Of a stretch of 64,000 bases of DNA, positions 53,909 to 63,221 are shown piece by piece (position 1 is the stretch's first letter; the number at the start of each line of letters is the position of its first letter). The stretch comes from Lutibacter litoralis (lineage in GTDB: Bacteria > Bacteroidota > Bacteroidia > Flavobacteriales > Flavobacteriaceae). The notes beneath the pieces were generated by a model. The model searched no databases and was not told the DNA's origin. It saw only the letters and a list, made by a program, of their open reading frames with translations. The stretch spans positions 286,094 through 350,093 of the forward strand of contig NZ_BMNS01000004.1 in NCBI RefSeq assembly GCF_014646675.1, given 5' to 3'. Both the position numbers and the translations under genes were made by a program.

Positions 53909-54373
53909 ATGAATAAAATTGATACAATTGATAATCAAATTTTAATGCTCTTGCAACAAAATTCTAAAATGAATATAAAAGAAATTGCACTAAAAATTGG
54001 CTTAACAACTACACCTACTTACGACAGAATTAAACGTTTAGAAAAATCTGGAACTATTACCCATTATAAAGCCGAAATAAATAGAGAAAAAGTGGGTTTA
54101 AATTTGGTGGTTTTTTGTCAGGTAACGCTCCAGGTACATTCAAAAAAATTAATTACTCAATTTGAAAACGCTATTGAAATAATGCCTGAAATTGTTGGGT
54201 GCTTTCATATTGCAGGAAACTTTGATTATTTATTAAAAGTTGTAACTCCAAATATTAAATCTTATCAATTTTTTTTAAAGAATAAACTTTCTGTTTTAGA
54301 GTCAGTTTCTAATGTGCAAAGCAATTTTGTTATGAGTATGGTTAAAGAAAATACCATTTATAAATTAGCTTAA
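53909..54373 (+). CDS. Lrp/AsnC-family transcriptional regulator
   Basis: The 154-residue regulator has an N-terminal HTH (IDNQILMLLQQNSKMNIKEI, then LTTTPTYDRIKRLEKSG) and a C-terminal RAM domain (GCFHIAGNFDYLLKVV). Such proteins respond to amino acids. Its divergent placement beside the PLP lyase suggests control of sulfur amino acid degradation, by analogy with Lrp-regulated neighbours. The intergenic DNA contains an AT-rich near-palindrome around 53782-53800 that could be an operator. Confidence 0.9.
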   Translation: MNKIDTIDNQILMLLQQNSKMNIKEIALKIGLTTTPTYDRIKRLEKSGTITHYKAEINREKVGLNLVVFCQVTLQVHSKKLITQFENAIEIMPEIVGCFHIAGNFDYLLKVVTPNIKSYQFFLKNKLSVLESVSNVQSNFVMSMVKENTIYKLA

Positions 54374-54404
54374 AAAAGCCTGAATTAAAATTCAGGCTTT
54401 TTAA
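54373..54404. terminator. Bidirectional terminator between lrp and yceI genes
   Basis: A hairpin with arms AAAAAGCCTGAAT and ATTCAGGCTTTTT around TAAA ends in A/T runs on both sides. It separates the convergent Lrp and YceI genes. Confidence 0.85.
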
Positions 54405-54420
54405 AAGTTTATTTATTCTT

Positions 54421-54993
54421 TCATTTATTTGCAACAATTGTAACTTGTAAATCAAATTCATCATTTATAAACTTTTCTTTTAAGTCGTTAAAAAACGATT
54501 TGGATTTATACTTTACATTAAAATCTGCTCTATTAATTTGAAAAACATCTGTTTTTAAAGTAACTGAATTATCAGTTTTTCTAACATTCCCTAATAAAGA
54601 AATTTCCTTTGTAATCCCTTTAATAGTAATATTTCCTTTAATTGTTGCTTCTCCATTTTCACTCATTTCAACTTGAGTAATTGCAAATTTTGAAGTTGGA
54701 AAAGTTTCAACTTCAAAAAAGTCTTTAGATTTTAAATGTCCTTCTAATCTAGCACTTCCATCAGCGTCTTTTATTGTAGCCATAGCTACAGAAAATAATC
54801 CTCCCGCAATATATTCATCTTGCATTAAAATTGACCCAGATTGCACCTCAATCGTTCCATTATGTGAACCCGTTGGTTTGTATCCTTTCCATGTAATTGT
54901 TGATTTTGCAAAATCAACTTCATACTTTTCTTGTGCAGTAACTTCTGAAAACGATAGCACTACAAATAATACCAGTATTCCAATTTTTTTCAT
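54421..54993 (-). CDS. YceI-family periplasmic protein 1
   Basis: The 190-residue protein has a signal peptide (VTAQ) and the YceI lipocalin-like barrel, which binds isoprenoid lipids. Recognisable parts are STITWKGYKPTGSHNGTI, HLKSKDFFEVETFPTSKF and GNITIKGITKEISL. A lipoprotein paralogue lies about 95 bp upstream on the same strand. The role in this organism is unknown. Confidence 0.92.
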   Translation of the reverse strand: MKKIGILVLFVVLSFSEVTAQEKYEVDFAKSTITWKGYKPTGSHNGTIEVQSGSILMQDEYIAGGLFSVAMATIKDADGSARLEGHLKSKDFFEVETFPTSKFAITQVEMSENGEATIKGNITIKGITKEISLLGNVRKTDNSVTLKTDVFQINRADFNVKYKSKSFFNDLKEKFINDEFDLQVTIVANK

Positions 54994-55088
54994 TCTTTTT
55001 CTATTTTAGTTAATAACATTGTAAATGTATTAATTTAAAGTTTACCACTTTAAAAATAGCATTTCATCAAGATGATTACACTTTACAT

Positions 55089-55721
55089 TTATTTTGATGC
55101 ATTCACTTCAAAAGAAATTTCAAATTCATCATTAATAAATTTATCTTTTAAATTATCGAAGAATTTTTGAGATTTGTATTGAATGTCAAATTCAGTTCTG
55201 TCAATTTCAAAAGGAGCTCCAGAAAGTTGAATTCCATCAGCAGAAGTTGATAACGTTGCCGGGAACTGAATACTTTTTGAGATTCCTTTAATAGTTAAAT
55301 CCCCTTTAACTAAGCTACCGTTAACACTTGTAATCTTAAATGTTGCTGTCGGATTATTTGCAACATCAAAAAAGTCTCCACTTTCTAAATGCCCTTTTAG
55401 TTTTGCGTTGTTTTCATCATCTGCTGGAATATCTAAAACGGTAATTGCGTTCAAGTCAAACACAAAATTTCCACCAACTAATTTTCCTTCTTTCACTTCT
55501 AAAGTTCCATTTTTAATTGCAACAGTTCCATTGTGCGTTCCAGTTGGCTTAAATCCTTTCCAATTTAAAACAGAAGTTTCTGTATTTGCTGTATAATTAG
55601 CATCCGCTATTCCCTGAATTTCAGTTTTGGCTTCTGTTGTATTATTTTCTTTTTTTACTTTTTCTTTACAAGAAATAAATAGTAGTGATATAACTACTAA
55701 TGATAAGATTTGTTTTTTCAT
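55089..55721 (-). CDS. YceI-family lipoprotein 2
   Basis: The 210-residue paralogue of the neighbouring YceI gene begins with a lipobox (LLFISC, Cys18) in place of the plain signal peptide, then a Lys/Glu/Thr-rich linker and the barrel (TSVLNWKGFKPTGTHNGTV, HLESGDFFDVANNPTATFKI, GDLTIKGISKSIQF). One copy is predicted soluble in the periplasm and the other lipid-anchored. Confidence 0.92.
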   Translation of the reverse strand: MKKQILSLVVISLLFISCKEKVKKENNTTEAKTEIQGIADANYTANTETSVLNWKGFKPTGTHNGTVAIKNGTLEVKEGKLVGGNFVFDLNAITVLDIPADDENNAKLKGHLESGDFFDVANNPTATFKITSVNGSLVKGDLTIKGISKSIQFPATLSTSADGIQLSGAPFEIDRTEFDIQYKSQKFFDNLKDKFINDEFEISFEVNASK

Positions 55722-55815
55722 TTTTTTTAGTTTTAAATAATTCTGTAGAGTAAAAATAGCATTACTGCTATAATTAGACCTGATATAGATATTGTTTTAA
55801 TTTATTAAAGTATAG

Positions 55816-56268
55816 TTAAACTTTATTTTTTGAATCAATAAGTATGGTAACTGGTCCATCATTTGTTAACGATACTTTCATATCTGCGCCAAATTCTCCA
55901 GTACCAACTTTTTTATTGAGTTCGGTTTCAAATTGAATTACAAATTGTTTATAAAGTGGAATTGCAATTTCTGGTTTTGCTGCCTTAATATAAGAGGGTC
56001 TGTTTCCCTTTTTTGTACTAGCTTGTAATGTAAACTGGCTTACAATTATGGCATCTCCATCAACATCTATTAACGAATTATTCATAACGTAATTTTCATC
56101 ATTAAAAATCCTAAGATTTACAATTTTTTTTGACAACCAATTAATATCTTCTTTTGTATCTTCTGCAACGATTCCAACTAAAATAAGCAATCCGTTTTTA
56201 ATTTCACTTACAACTTTACCTTCAATGGTAACAGAAGCTTCCAATACTCTTTGAATAACTGCTTTCAT
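55816..56268 (-). CDS. dtd: D-aminoacyl-tRNA deacylase
   Basis: The 150-residue enzyme hydrolyses D-amino acids from tRNA. SQFTL (residues about 77-81) and TNDGPVT near the C-terminus are the active-site signatures, and the protein begins MKAVIQRVLEASVTIEG as in the family. It follows rsgA by about 80 bp on the same strand. Confidence 0.95.
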   Translation of the reverse strand: MKAVIQRVLEASVTIEGKVVSEIKNGLLILVGIVAEDTKEDINWLSKKIVNLRIFNDENYVMNNSLIDVDGDAIIVSQFTLQASTKKGNRPSYIKAAKPEIAIPLYKQFVIQFETELNKKVGTGEFGADMKVSLTNDGPVTILIDSKNKV

Positions 56269-56349
56269 TCTGTTGGTTTTTGGTTGTTAGTTTTTAGTTT
56301 TAACAACATTTCATCTTTTTCACTTTTCACTTTCAAACTTTCATCTTCT

Positions 56350-57288
56350 CTACCCATAAATATCCGTTCTGTAATGCTCCTCGTCTCCTTCAACCATTTG
56401 TAGGTAACTATTATACCTTGAGTAGGCAATTTCACCATTTTCAATAGCTTCTTTTATGGCACATTTAGGTTCGTTAATATGCAAACAATTATTGAATTTA
56501 CATTCAGATTTTAATTTAAAAAACTCAGGAAAATAATCTGTTATTTGGTGCGGATCAAAATCTACCACTCCAAAGCCTTTTATTCCAGGTGTATCAATAA
56601 TAAAACCACCAAAACTTAAATGAAACATTTCAGCAAATGTGGTGGTATGCATTCCTTGTTTATGTTGTTTAGAAACTTCTTTTGTTTTTAAATTAAGAGT
56701 TGGTTCAATAGCGTTAATTAAGGTAGATTTCCCAACACCAGAATGTCCAGAAAACATAGTGGTTTTATCCTTCATTAATGTTTTTACCTCATCAATCCCA
56801 ATATTTTTTGTTGCAGAAATGGCAATACATTTATAACCAATATCTGTATAGATAGCATCAAGCATTGCAAGTTTTTCTAGCTCTTCATCGTTATAAATAT
56901 CCAATTTATTAAACAATAATACTGTTGTAATATTATAAGCTTCTGCAGTTGCTAAAAACCGATCTATAAAACCTGTAAATGTTGGAGGATTGTCTATAGT
57001 AACCAATAAAAAAGCAACATCAATATTTGCTGCAATTATATGGGTTTGCTTAGATAAGTTAACAGATTTACGAATAATATAATTCTTTCTTTCAAGAATA
57101 TTATTTATAACTCCAGTTTCTTTTCCTTCTTCAAATTCAAATATAACGTAATCGCCAACCGCAACCGGATTGGTACTTTTTATACCTTTTATTCTAAATT
57201 TTCCTTTTAACCTGCAATCAATAGTATCACCATTTTCATCAAATACTGTATACCAACTTCCTGTCGATTTTGTTACAACTCCTTTCAT
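56350..57288 (-). CDS. rsgA: Ribosome small-subunit GTPase RsgA
   Basis: The 312-residue circularly permuted GTPase has an N-terminal OB fold (GVVTKSTGSWYTVFDENGDT), then G4 NKLD before G1 GHSGVGKST, with G3 DTPGIKGFG. The C-terminal zinc region has CKFNNCLHINEPKCAIKEAI. It helps late 30S maturation. Confidence 0.96.
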   Translation of the reverse strand: MKGVVTKSTGSWYTVFDENGDTIDCRLKGKFRIKGIKSTNPVAVGDYVIFEFEEGKETGVINNILERKNYIIRKSVNLSKQTHIIAANIDVAFLLVTIDNPPTFTGFIDRFLATAEAYNITTVLLFNKLDIYNDEELEKLAMLDAIYTDIGYKCIAISATKNIGIDEVKTLMKDKTTMFSGHSGVGKSTLINAIEPTLNLKTKEVSKQHKQGMHTTTFAEMFHLSFGGFIIDTPGIKGFGVVDFDPHQITDYFPEFFKLKSECKFNNCLHINEPKCAIKEAIENGEIAYSRYNSYLQMVEGDEEHYRTDIYG

Positions 57289-57507
57289 CTGTTTCTACTT
57301 ATTGTTTCTTAAGATCTTATGGAACATCAAATTTATTATAAATTTAAAATGGACATTTAATAATTACAAATATAATATAGTTTAAAAGTAATCTACGAAA
57401 TAACGGTTTAAATTTAATTGCTATTAAAATTTACTAAAAAAGTGAAATTTATTTTATACATTTAAATTACTTCTAATAAAAAGAAATCTTATAAAAAAGA
57501 ATTTATA

Positions 57508-58563
57508 ATGGGCAAAAAAAAACTGAATAGAAAAAAATTAAATCCTCAAAATCCCATTTTTACTGGTATTAAATATACCGATGACTTTAAGATGCAACTT
57601 TTTAGTTACACCCAAAGTGAATTAAATGAAAACAATAATTTTTACGAAAAAGACTATAATGGCTTTAAAGATGACAGCAAACAATATTGGCTTAATACGC
57701 ACGCCATACACGATGTAGCCCAAATTTATAGTATTTGCAAGAAAACTGGAGTTCACGATTTAGTAATTCAAGATATTCTAGATGTAAATCAAAGACCTAA
57801 ATTTCAACAGTATGAAGATTACATCTTTTTCTCCATAAAATCTTTATTACCTACAGAAACTATTGAAATTGAAGCAGAACAATTAAGTTTTATTTTAGGT
57901 AAAAACTTTTTAATATCCTTTCAAGAAAGAAAAGCAGATCATTTTGAACATGTTAGACACAGATTAAGAGAAAATATTGGAATTTTGAGAGAAAGAACTA
58001 CAGACTATTTACTTTTTCTTCTATTGGAATCTATTTTAGATAATTATTTTAAAACTATTGATAGTATAGAGGATAAAGTTGAAAGTTTTGCCCTGATTGA
58101 TATAAATGAAGACCCTTCTCCCGAATTACTAAATACCATTGAAGTTTACAAGAGACAATTGCATTTTATTAAAAAAACAATTATCCCAATACGCGATTTT
58201 GCAACAAAAATTGAACGAGAACAGCATAAACTTATTCAACAGAAACACATTAAATATTTTTTTGAAATTAAAGATATCTGTCTTACACTTTTAGATAATT
58301 GCGATAAAATAGAAGCAAGATTAGAGAGTAACATTAATTTATTTTTTTCAATACAAGGGCACAGAATGAACCAAGTTATGAAAACTTTAACTGTAGTTTC
58401 TACAATTTTTATTCCACTGACTTTTTTAGCGGGAATTTATGGTATGAATTTCACTAACATTCCAGAACTATCTTGGAAATGGGGATATTTTGGTTTCTGG
58501 TTAATTATATTAGTTATTTTTATATTAATGTTGTTTTATTTTAGAAGAAAAAAGTGGTTTTAA
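57508..58563 (+). CDS. corA: CorA-family magnesium/cobalt transporter
   Basis: The 351-residue protein has a large cytoplasmic domain, then two spans with the signature GMNFTNIPELSWKWGY between them and a basic C-terminus (FRRKKWF). The GMN motif defines the selectivity loop. CorA channels take up Mg2+ and sometimes Co2+ or Ni2+. It is transcribed divergently from rsgA. Confidence 0.95.
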   Translation: MGKKKLNRKKLNPQNPIFTGIKYTDDFKMQLFSYTQSELNENNNFYEKDYNGFKDDSKQYWLNTHAIHDVAQIYSICKKTGVHDLVIQDILDVNQRPKFQQYEDYIFFSIKSLLPTETIEIEAEQLSFILGKNFLISFQERKADHFEHVRHRLRENIGILRERTTDYLLFLLLESILDNYFKTIDSIEDKVESFALIDINEDPSPELLNTIEVYKRQLHFIKKTIIPIRDFATKIEREQHKLIQQKHIKYFFEIKDICLTLLDNCDKIEARLESNINLFFSIQGHRMNQVMKTLTVVSTIFIPLTFLAGIYGMNFTNIPELSWKWGYFGFWLIILVIFILMLFYFRRKKWF

Positions 58564-58708
58564 ATCACTACTTTTTAACCTATTATTATTTAATAAAAAT
58601 AACTATTAAATCAAAAATATTATATAATTTTACTTTATAAATACAGTAAAAAGAATATGAACATGTTTCCTGTATTTTGCTTATTTAAAACAATTTACAA
58701 CTAAAAAA

Positions 58709-60229
58709 ATGAAAGATATAGAAAATATTGAATTAACTTATTTAACTTTAAATGACTATCAAGAACTAAAGGCTGCCATGATAGATTCTTATACAACTAT
58801 GCCAAATTCTTTTTGGAAAGAACACCAAATAGCATCTCTAATTGAATGTTTTCCAGAAGGGCAGGTTGTCATAAAAATTAACGATCAAATTGCTGGTTGT
58901 GCGTTGTCTATTATGGTAGATTATAATAGTTTTGACGACCATCACTCCTATCAAGAAATTACAGGAAATTATACATTTAGCACACATACATCAGATGGAG
59001 ATGTGCTTTACGGAATTGATGTTTTTATAAAACCAGAATATAGAGGATTACGTCTTGGACGAAGATTGTACGATTATAGAAAAGAATTGTGTGAGCGTTT
59101 AAATTTAAGAGGAGTTGCTTTTGGTGGAAGAATTCCAAATTATCATAAATATTCAGATAAATTATCACCTAAAGAATATATTGCAAAAGTTAGAAGAAAA
59201 GAAATTCACGATCCAGTATTAAATTTTCAAGTTTCTAATGATTTTCACCCAACAAAAGTGTTGAAGAATTATTTAGAAGGTGATGACGCCTCAAATGATT
59301 ATGCTGTACTCTTAGAGTGGGACAATATTTATTATGAAAAGAAATCTAAGAAAGCATCGGTTATAAAAAAAGTAATTCGTTTAGGGTTAATTCAATGGCA
59401 AATGCGACCTTATAAAGATTTAGAAGAACTTATGACGCAAGTAGAATTCTTTGTAGATGCAGTTTCAGGTTATAGATCAGACTTTGCACTATTCCCAGAA
59501 TTTTTTAATGCGCCATTAATGGCTCAAAACAACCATTTAACAGAAGCTGAGGCTATTAGAGAGCTCGCAAAACATACAGAGGAAATAGTAAAACAATTTT
59601 CTCAATTATCTATTTCATACAATATAAATATAATTTCAGGAAGTATGCCCGAAATGCAAAATGGCAAATTATACAATGTAGGTTATTTATGCAGAAGAGA
59701 TGGTACGGTTGAAAGATATGAAAAATTACATGTAACACCAGATGAAGTTCGAGTTTGGGGACTTCAAAAAGGACATGAATTAAAAAGTTTTGATACGGAT
59801 TGTGGAAAAATTGGAATCTTAATTTGTTACGATTCAGAATTTCCTGAATTAAGTAGAATTTTGGCAGATGAAGGAATGGATATTTTATTTGTACCATTTT
59901 TAACGGACACACAAAATGGCTATTCAAGAGTAAGAAATTGTTCGCAAGCCAGAGCTATAGAGAATGAATGTTATGTTGCAATAGCAGGTAGTGTAGGGAA
60001 TTTACCAAAGGTTCAAAATATGGACATTCAATATGCACAATCTATGGTGTTTACACCTTGTGATTTTGCTTTTCCAGCAAATGGTATAAAAGCAGAAGCA
60101 ACTCCAAATTCTGAAATGATTTTAATTGCTGATGTAGATATAGATTTACTAAGACAATTGCATCAATTTGGTAGTGTTAGAAATTTAAAAGATAGACGTA
60201 AAGATTTATACGAATTAAAAAAGTTATAA
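58709..60229 (+). CDS. Fusion of GNAT acetyltransferase and nitrilase-type amidohydrolase
   Basis: The 506-residue protein has a GNAT domain at about 1-165 (GIDVFIKPEYRGLRLGRRLY for acetyl-CoA binding) joined to a carbon-nitrogen hydrolase at about 222-500. The hydrolase triad is Glu264 (LFPEF), Lys339 (YEKLHVTPDE) and Cys373 (ICYDSEFPE). This bifunctional form is known in Bacteroidota but its substrate is not established. It begins a short plus-strand gene run with the MscS gene. Confidence 0.9.
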   Translation: MKDIENIELTYLTLNDYQELKAAMIDSYTTMPNSFWKEHQIASLIECFPEGQVVIKINDQIAGCALSIMVDYNSFDDHHSYQEITGNYTFSTHTSDGDVLYGIDVFIKPEYRGLRLGRRLYDYRKELCERLNLRGVAFGGRIPNYHKYSDKLSPKEYIAKVRRKEIHDPVLNFQVSNDFHPTKVLKNYLEGDDASNDYAVLLEWDNIYYEKKSKKASVIKKVIRLGLIQWQMRPYKDLEELMTQVEFFVDAVSGYRSDFALFPEFFNAPLMAQNNHLTEAEAIRELAKHTEEIVKQFSQLSISYNINIISGSMPEMQNGKLYNVGYLCRRDGTVERYEKLHVTPDEVRVWGLQKGHELKSFDTDCGKIGILICYDSEFPELSRILADEGMDILFVPFLTDTQNGYSRVRNCSQARAIENECYVAIAGSVGNLPKVQNMDIQYAQSMVFTPCDFAFPANGIKAEATPNSEMILIADVDIDLLRQLHQFGSVRNLKDRRKDLYELKKL

Positions 60230-60283
60230 CAAATAGTTCTCTTATGTAAAGTCCATCAGAAATTAATTGATAAAACATAAATT

Positions 60284-61207
60284 ATGGATGAGTTAAACAA
60301 CATAATTCGAGATTTTAAAAGTTGGGAATCTAGTGATTTAATTATAAAATTTTCTCAATTCATCTTTTGGCTCATAATTATACTATTAATTTCTTGGACC
60401 ATAAGAAATAGCATTAATAAAAAAATTTCTGATAACTCAAATCGCTATCGCATTAAAAAATTGGTTCGAATTGGTAGTTATATTTTAATTATTTTTTTAA
60501 TACTTATAACATTTACCGGAAGCTTCCAATATCTTACAGTTTCTATAGGTTTAATTAGTGCTGCAATAGCTTTTGCTTTACAAGAAGTAGTTTTAAGTAT
60601 TGCGGGTTGGTTTTCCATATTTAGTTCAAATATATACAAACCAGGAGATCGCATTAAAATAAATAATATTAAAGGTGATGTGATTGATATTGGAATTACA
60701 AAAACTACTTTAATGGAAATTGGAGATTGGGTTTCTAGTGATAATTATAATGGGAGGATTGTTAAAATTAGCAATTCTTTTGTTTTTAAAGGTGCGGTTC
60801 ATAATTATTCAACAGACTTTCCTTTTGTTTGGGATGAAATCAACCTTCCTATTAAATATGGCTCAGATATTGGGCTTGCCAATAAAATTATACAAAAAAC
60901 AGCGGATACTCAACTTTCAAAATATGCTAATTTTGCTAAAGAAGATTGGAAATTAATGGTTAAAAAATATTTAATAGAAGATGCCATTGTTGCATCAACC
61001 TTATCGCTAAAATTAACTGATAATTGGATTGAATTTAATCTTAGATATGTAGTAGATTATAAAAAAAGAAGGCTTATAAAAAACGCAGTTTTTGCAGATA
61101 TTTTAGATGAAATTACAAAAACAAATGGAAAAGTTGAACTAGCCTCAGCAACTTTTGAAGTGGTAGGTATTCCTAAATTAAATATTGACCTTACTAATAA
61201 ACAATAA
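60284..61207 (+). CDS. MscS-family mechanosensitive channel
   Basis: The 307-residue inner-membrane protein has three spans followed by a cytoplasmic beta domain. The pore-helix region SIGLISAAIAFALQEVVLSI and the following YKPGDRIKINNIKGDV are typical of MscS. It releases solutes on hypo-osmotic shock. It is 54 bp after the GNAT-nitrilase gene. Confidence 0.92.
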   Translation: MDELNNIIRDFKSWESSDLIIKFSQFIFWLIIILLISWTIRNSINKKISDNSNRYRIKKLVRIGSYILIIFLILITFTGSFQYLTVSIGLISAAIAFALQEVVLSIAGWFSIFSSNIYKPGDRIKINNIKGDVIDIGITKTTLMEIGDWVSSDNYNGRIVKISNSFVFKGAVHNYSTDFPFVWDEINLPIKYGSDIGLANKIIQKTADTQLSKYANFAKEDWKLMVKKYLIEDAIVASTLSLKLTDNWIEFNLRYVVDYKKRRLIKNAVFADILDEITKTNGKVELASATFEVVGIPKLNIDLTNKQ

Positions 61208-61266
61208 TTTAAAAGGGTTAAATTGGAATAATTTTTGAGCGATTAAAATACTTAAAGCAACAAATT

Positions 61267-61668
61267 ATGAAAAAAATAATCTATTATTTAGTAACTGTTC
61301 TTTTTATTGTTGGATGCAGTTCAACAACAAAAACTACAAAAACGGACACACAACTGCCAGAAGGTGCTATTAGAATAGCAAATGACGAATTGGAGTATGA
61401 AATTATTATTATAGACCCTGGTTTTGAAACCTACTTATTAACCATAGCAAAACCTGCAAATTTTTATTCGCAATCTTATTATGAAACGAAAAATAAATTT
61501 TATGTAACTGAATGGAATAACAGAGCCAGAAATCCTCTAGGCTATAACCCAAACATTTACGAAAATGTAATTGATTACGATTTCAACATAGATTATGGTT
61601 TAGATGTAAATTATAAGTTATACAACTATTTTAAATTTGTTGAATCTAAATACAAACAAAGATTTTAA
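61267..61668 (+). CDS. DUF6146-type lipoprotein
   Basis: The 133-residue protein has a lipobox Cys17 (FIVGC), a Thr/Lys linker and a compact domain with EYEIIIIDPGFETYLLTIAK, YVTEWNNRARNP and YGLDVNYKLYNYFKFVESKY. It resembles DUF6146 proteins of Flavobacteria. The function is unknown. It ends convergently with nhaA, with an overlap of 4 bp. Confidence 0.8.
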   Translation: MKKIIYYLVTVLFIVGCSSTTKTTKTDTQLPEGAIRIANDELEYEIIIIDPGFETYLLTIAKPANFYSQSYYETKNKFYVTEWNNRARNPLGYNPNIYENVIDYDFNIDYGLDVNYKLYNYFKFVESKYKQRF

Positions 61669-62972
61669 GTTAATTTAGGTTCTTTTAATGTAGATCGTAA
61701 AACTAAATATCCTAATAAACCAGCAATTAGGGATCCAATAATAATACCCATTTTGGCTGCTTTAACTAAACTTTCTTCTTCATAGGCTAAGTTTGCAATA
61801 AATAAGGACATCGTAAAACCAAGTCCTCCTAACATTCCTGCCCCAAGTAATTGCTTAAAATTAACGCTCTCTGGTAAATCTGCAAATTTTAACTTTACAG
61901 CAATATAACTCATTAAAAAGATACCAATAGTATTACCTAACACTAAGGCTGCAGCAATATTAAAAACTAAATGAGTTGCACCCTCTAAACCTTTAAAGCT
62001 AATAATAACACCAGCATTTGCCAAAGCAAAAATGGGCATAATTAAATAAGAAACCCAGCCGTGTAATGTATGTTCTAAATTTTGAAGTGGAGAATGTACT
62101 TTTTCTGAACAACTTTCAATTACATCAATAGCGTGTATCTGATCGTTGGATAATAATTGACTAGAAGTGGCTTCATTTTCTCTAAAAATTGACAATTGTT
62201 TTTTTACAGTACTTAAATATTCTGAAACATTTACTTTCCTATGAATTGGGATTGAAAACGCCATTAAAATTCCAGCAATAGTAGGATGTACTCCAGATTT
62301 TAAAAATAACAACCATACTATAAAACCTATTATAAAAAACAAGTATTGAGAATACACCTTTTTGTAGCTTAAAAAAGAAACCCCAGCAAACAGAATCATT
62401 GCATAACCTATTAAATCCCATTGAATATTTGCACTATAAAAAATAGCAATAACTAAAACAGCTCCAATATCATCTACAATTGCGAATGCCGTTAAAAATA
62501 TTTTCACTCCTAAAGGCACACGTTTTCCTAATAATTTTAATATTCCTAAAGTAAAAGCAATATCTGTTGCCATTGGCACTCCCCAACCTTCCATACCAAC
62601 TTTACCCTTATTTAAAAAAAAGAAAATTAATATAGGAAATGCCATTCCTCCAATTGCCGCAAATATTGGAAGAGATGCTTTTCTTAAAGTTGTTAGTTCT
62701 CCAGCTAAAATTTCGCGCTTTACTTCTAAGCCTATTACAAAAAAGAAGATTGCCATTAAACCATCATTTATCCACAAAATTAAAGACTTGGATAAATGAA
62801 AGTCTGTATTTATAAATCCAATTGTAAATTTTTTATACCAAATCTCTTCATATAAATATCCATAAGATGAGTTTGCCCAAATTATGGCAAAAATTGAAAC
62901 TAAAAAAAGTATAATACTTGAGGCTGTTTCTAATTTAATAAAACTCTTTAATGGATCACTTATAAATTTCAT
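61665..62972 (-). CDS. nhaA: Na+/H+ antiporter NhaA
   Basis: The 435-residue protein has about twelve spans. MATDIAFTLGIL and AIVDDIGAVLVIAIFYS carry the ion-binding Asp residues that match Asp133, Asp163 and Asp164 of Escherichia coli NhaA. An enlarged cytoplasmic loop of about 55 residues (residues about 240-300) is present, as in many Bacteroidota. The antiporter expels sodium at high pH or salinity. Confidence 0.94.
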   Translation of the reverse strand: MKFISDPLKSFIKLETASSIILFLVSIFAIIWANSSYGYLYEEIWYKKFTIGFINTDFHLSKSLILWINDGLMAIFFFVIGLEVKREILAGELTTLRKASLPIFAAIGGMAFPILIFFFLNKGKVGMEGWGVPMATDIAFTLGILKLLGKRVPLGVKIFLTAFAIVDDIGAVLVIAIFYSANIQWDLIGYAMILFAGVSFLSYKKVYSQYLFFIIGFIVWLLFLKSGVHPTIAGILMAFSIPIHRKVNVSEYLSTVKKQLSIFRENEATSSQLLSNDQIHAIDVIESCSEKVHSPLQNLEHTLHGWVSYLIMPIFALANAGVIISFKGLEGATHLVFNIAAALVLGNTIGIFLMSYIAVKLKFADLPESVNFKQLLGAGMLGGLGFTMSLFIANLAYEEESLVKAAKMGIIIGSLIAGLLGYLVLRSTLKEPKLT

Positions 62973-63157
62973 CTAACTATTTTATTTTTTGGAAATATAC
63001 AATTTTTTTAAAAAATACTATCTTAATTTTTAGTGTAGTATTTAAAAAATTCTTTTTAAAAAGTTCAAAAATCAATTATAATTGAAATAATTTGAATTTT
63101 ACTCATACTCTAAATATTAAACAATAAAATGCACTAAAAGATGGGAAAATTACTAAT

Positions 63158-63194
63158 CTGAACCTGCAGGTTATTCAGACAGGCTCAGAATGAA
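63158..63194. repeat. REP-like palindrome
   Basis: CTGAACCTGCAGG and the following TTATTCAGACAGGCTCAG contain short self-complementary stretches around CCTGCAGG. It is in the gap between nhaA and the pyrophosphatase gene. Confidence 0.4.
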
Positions 63195-63221
63195 TATTTT
63201 AAGTATCTTTAAAAACCTCTT

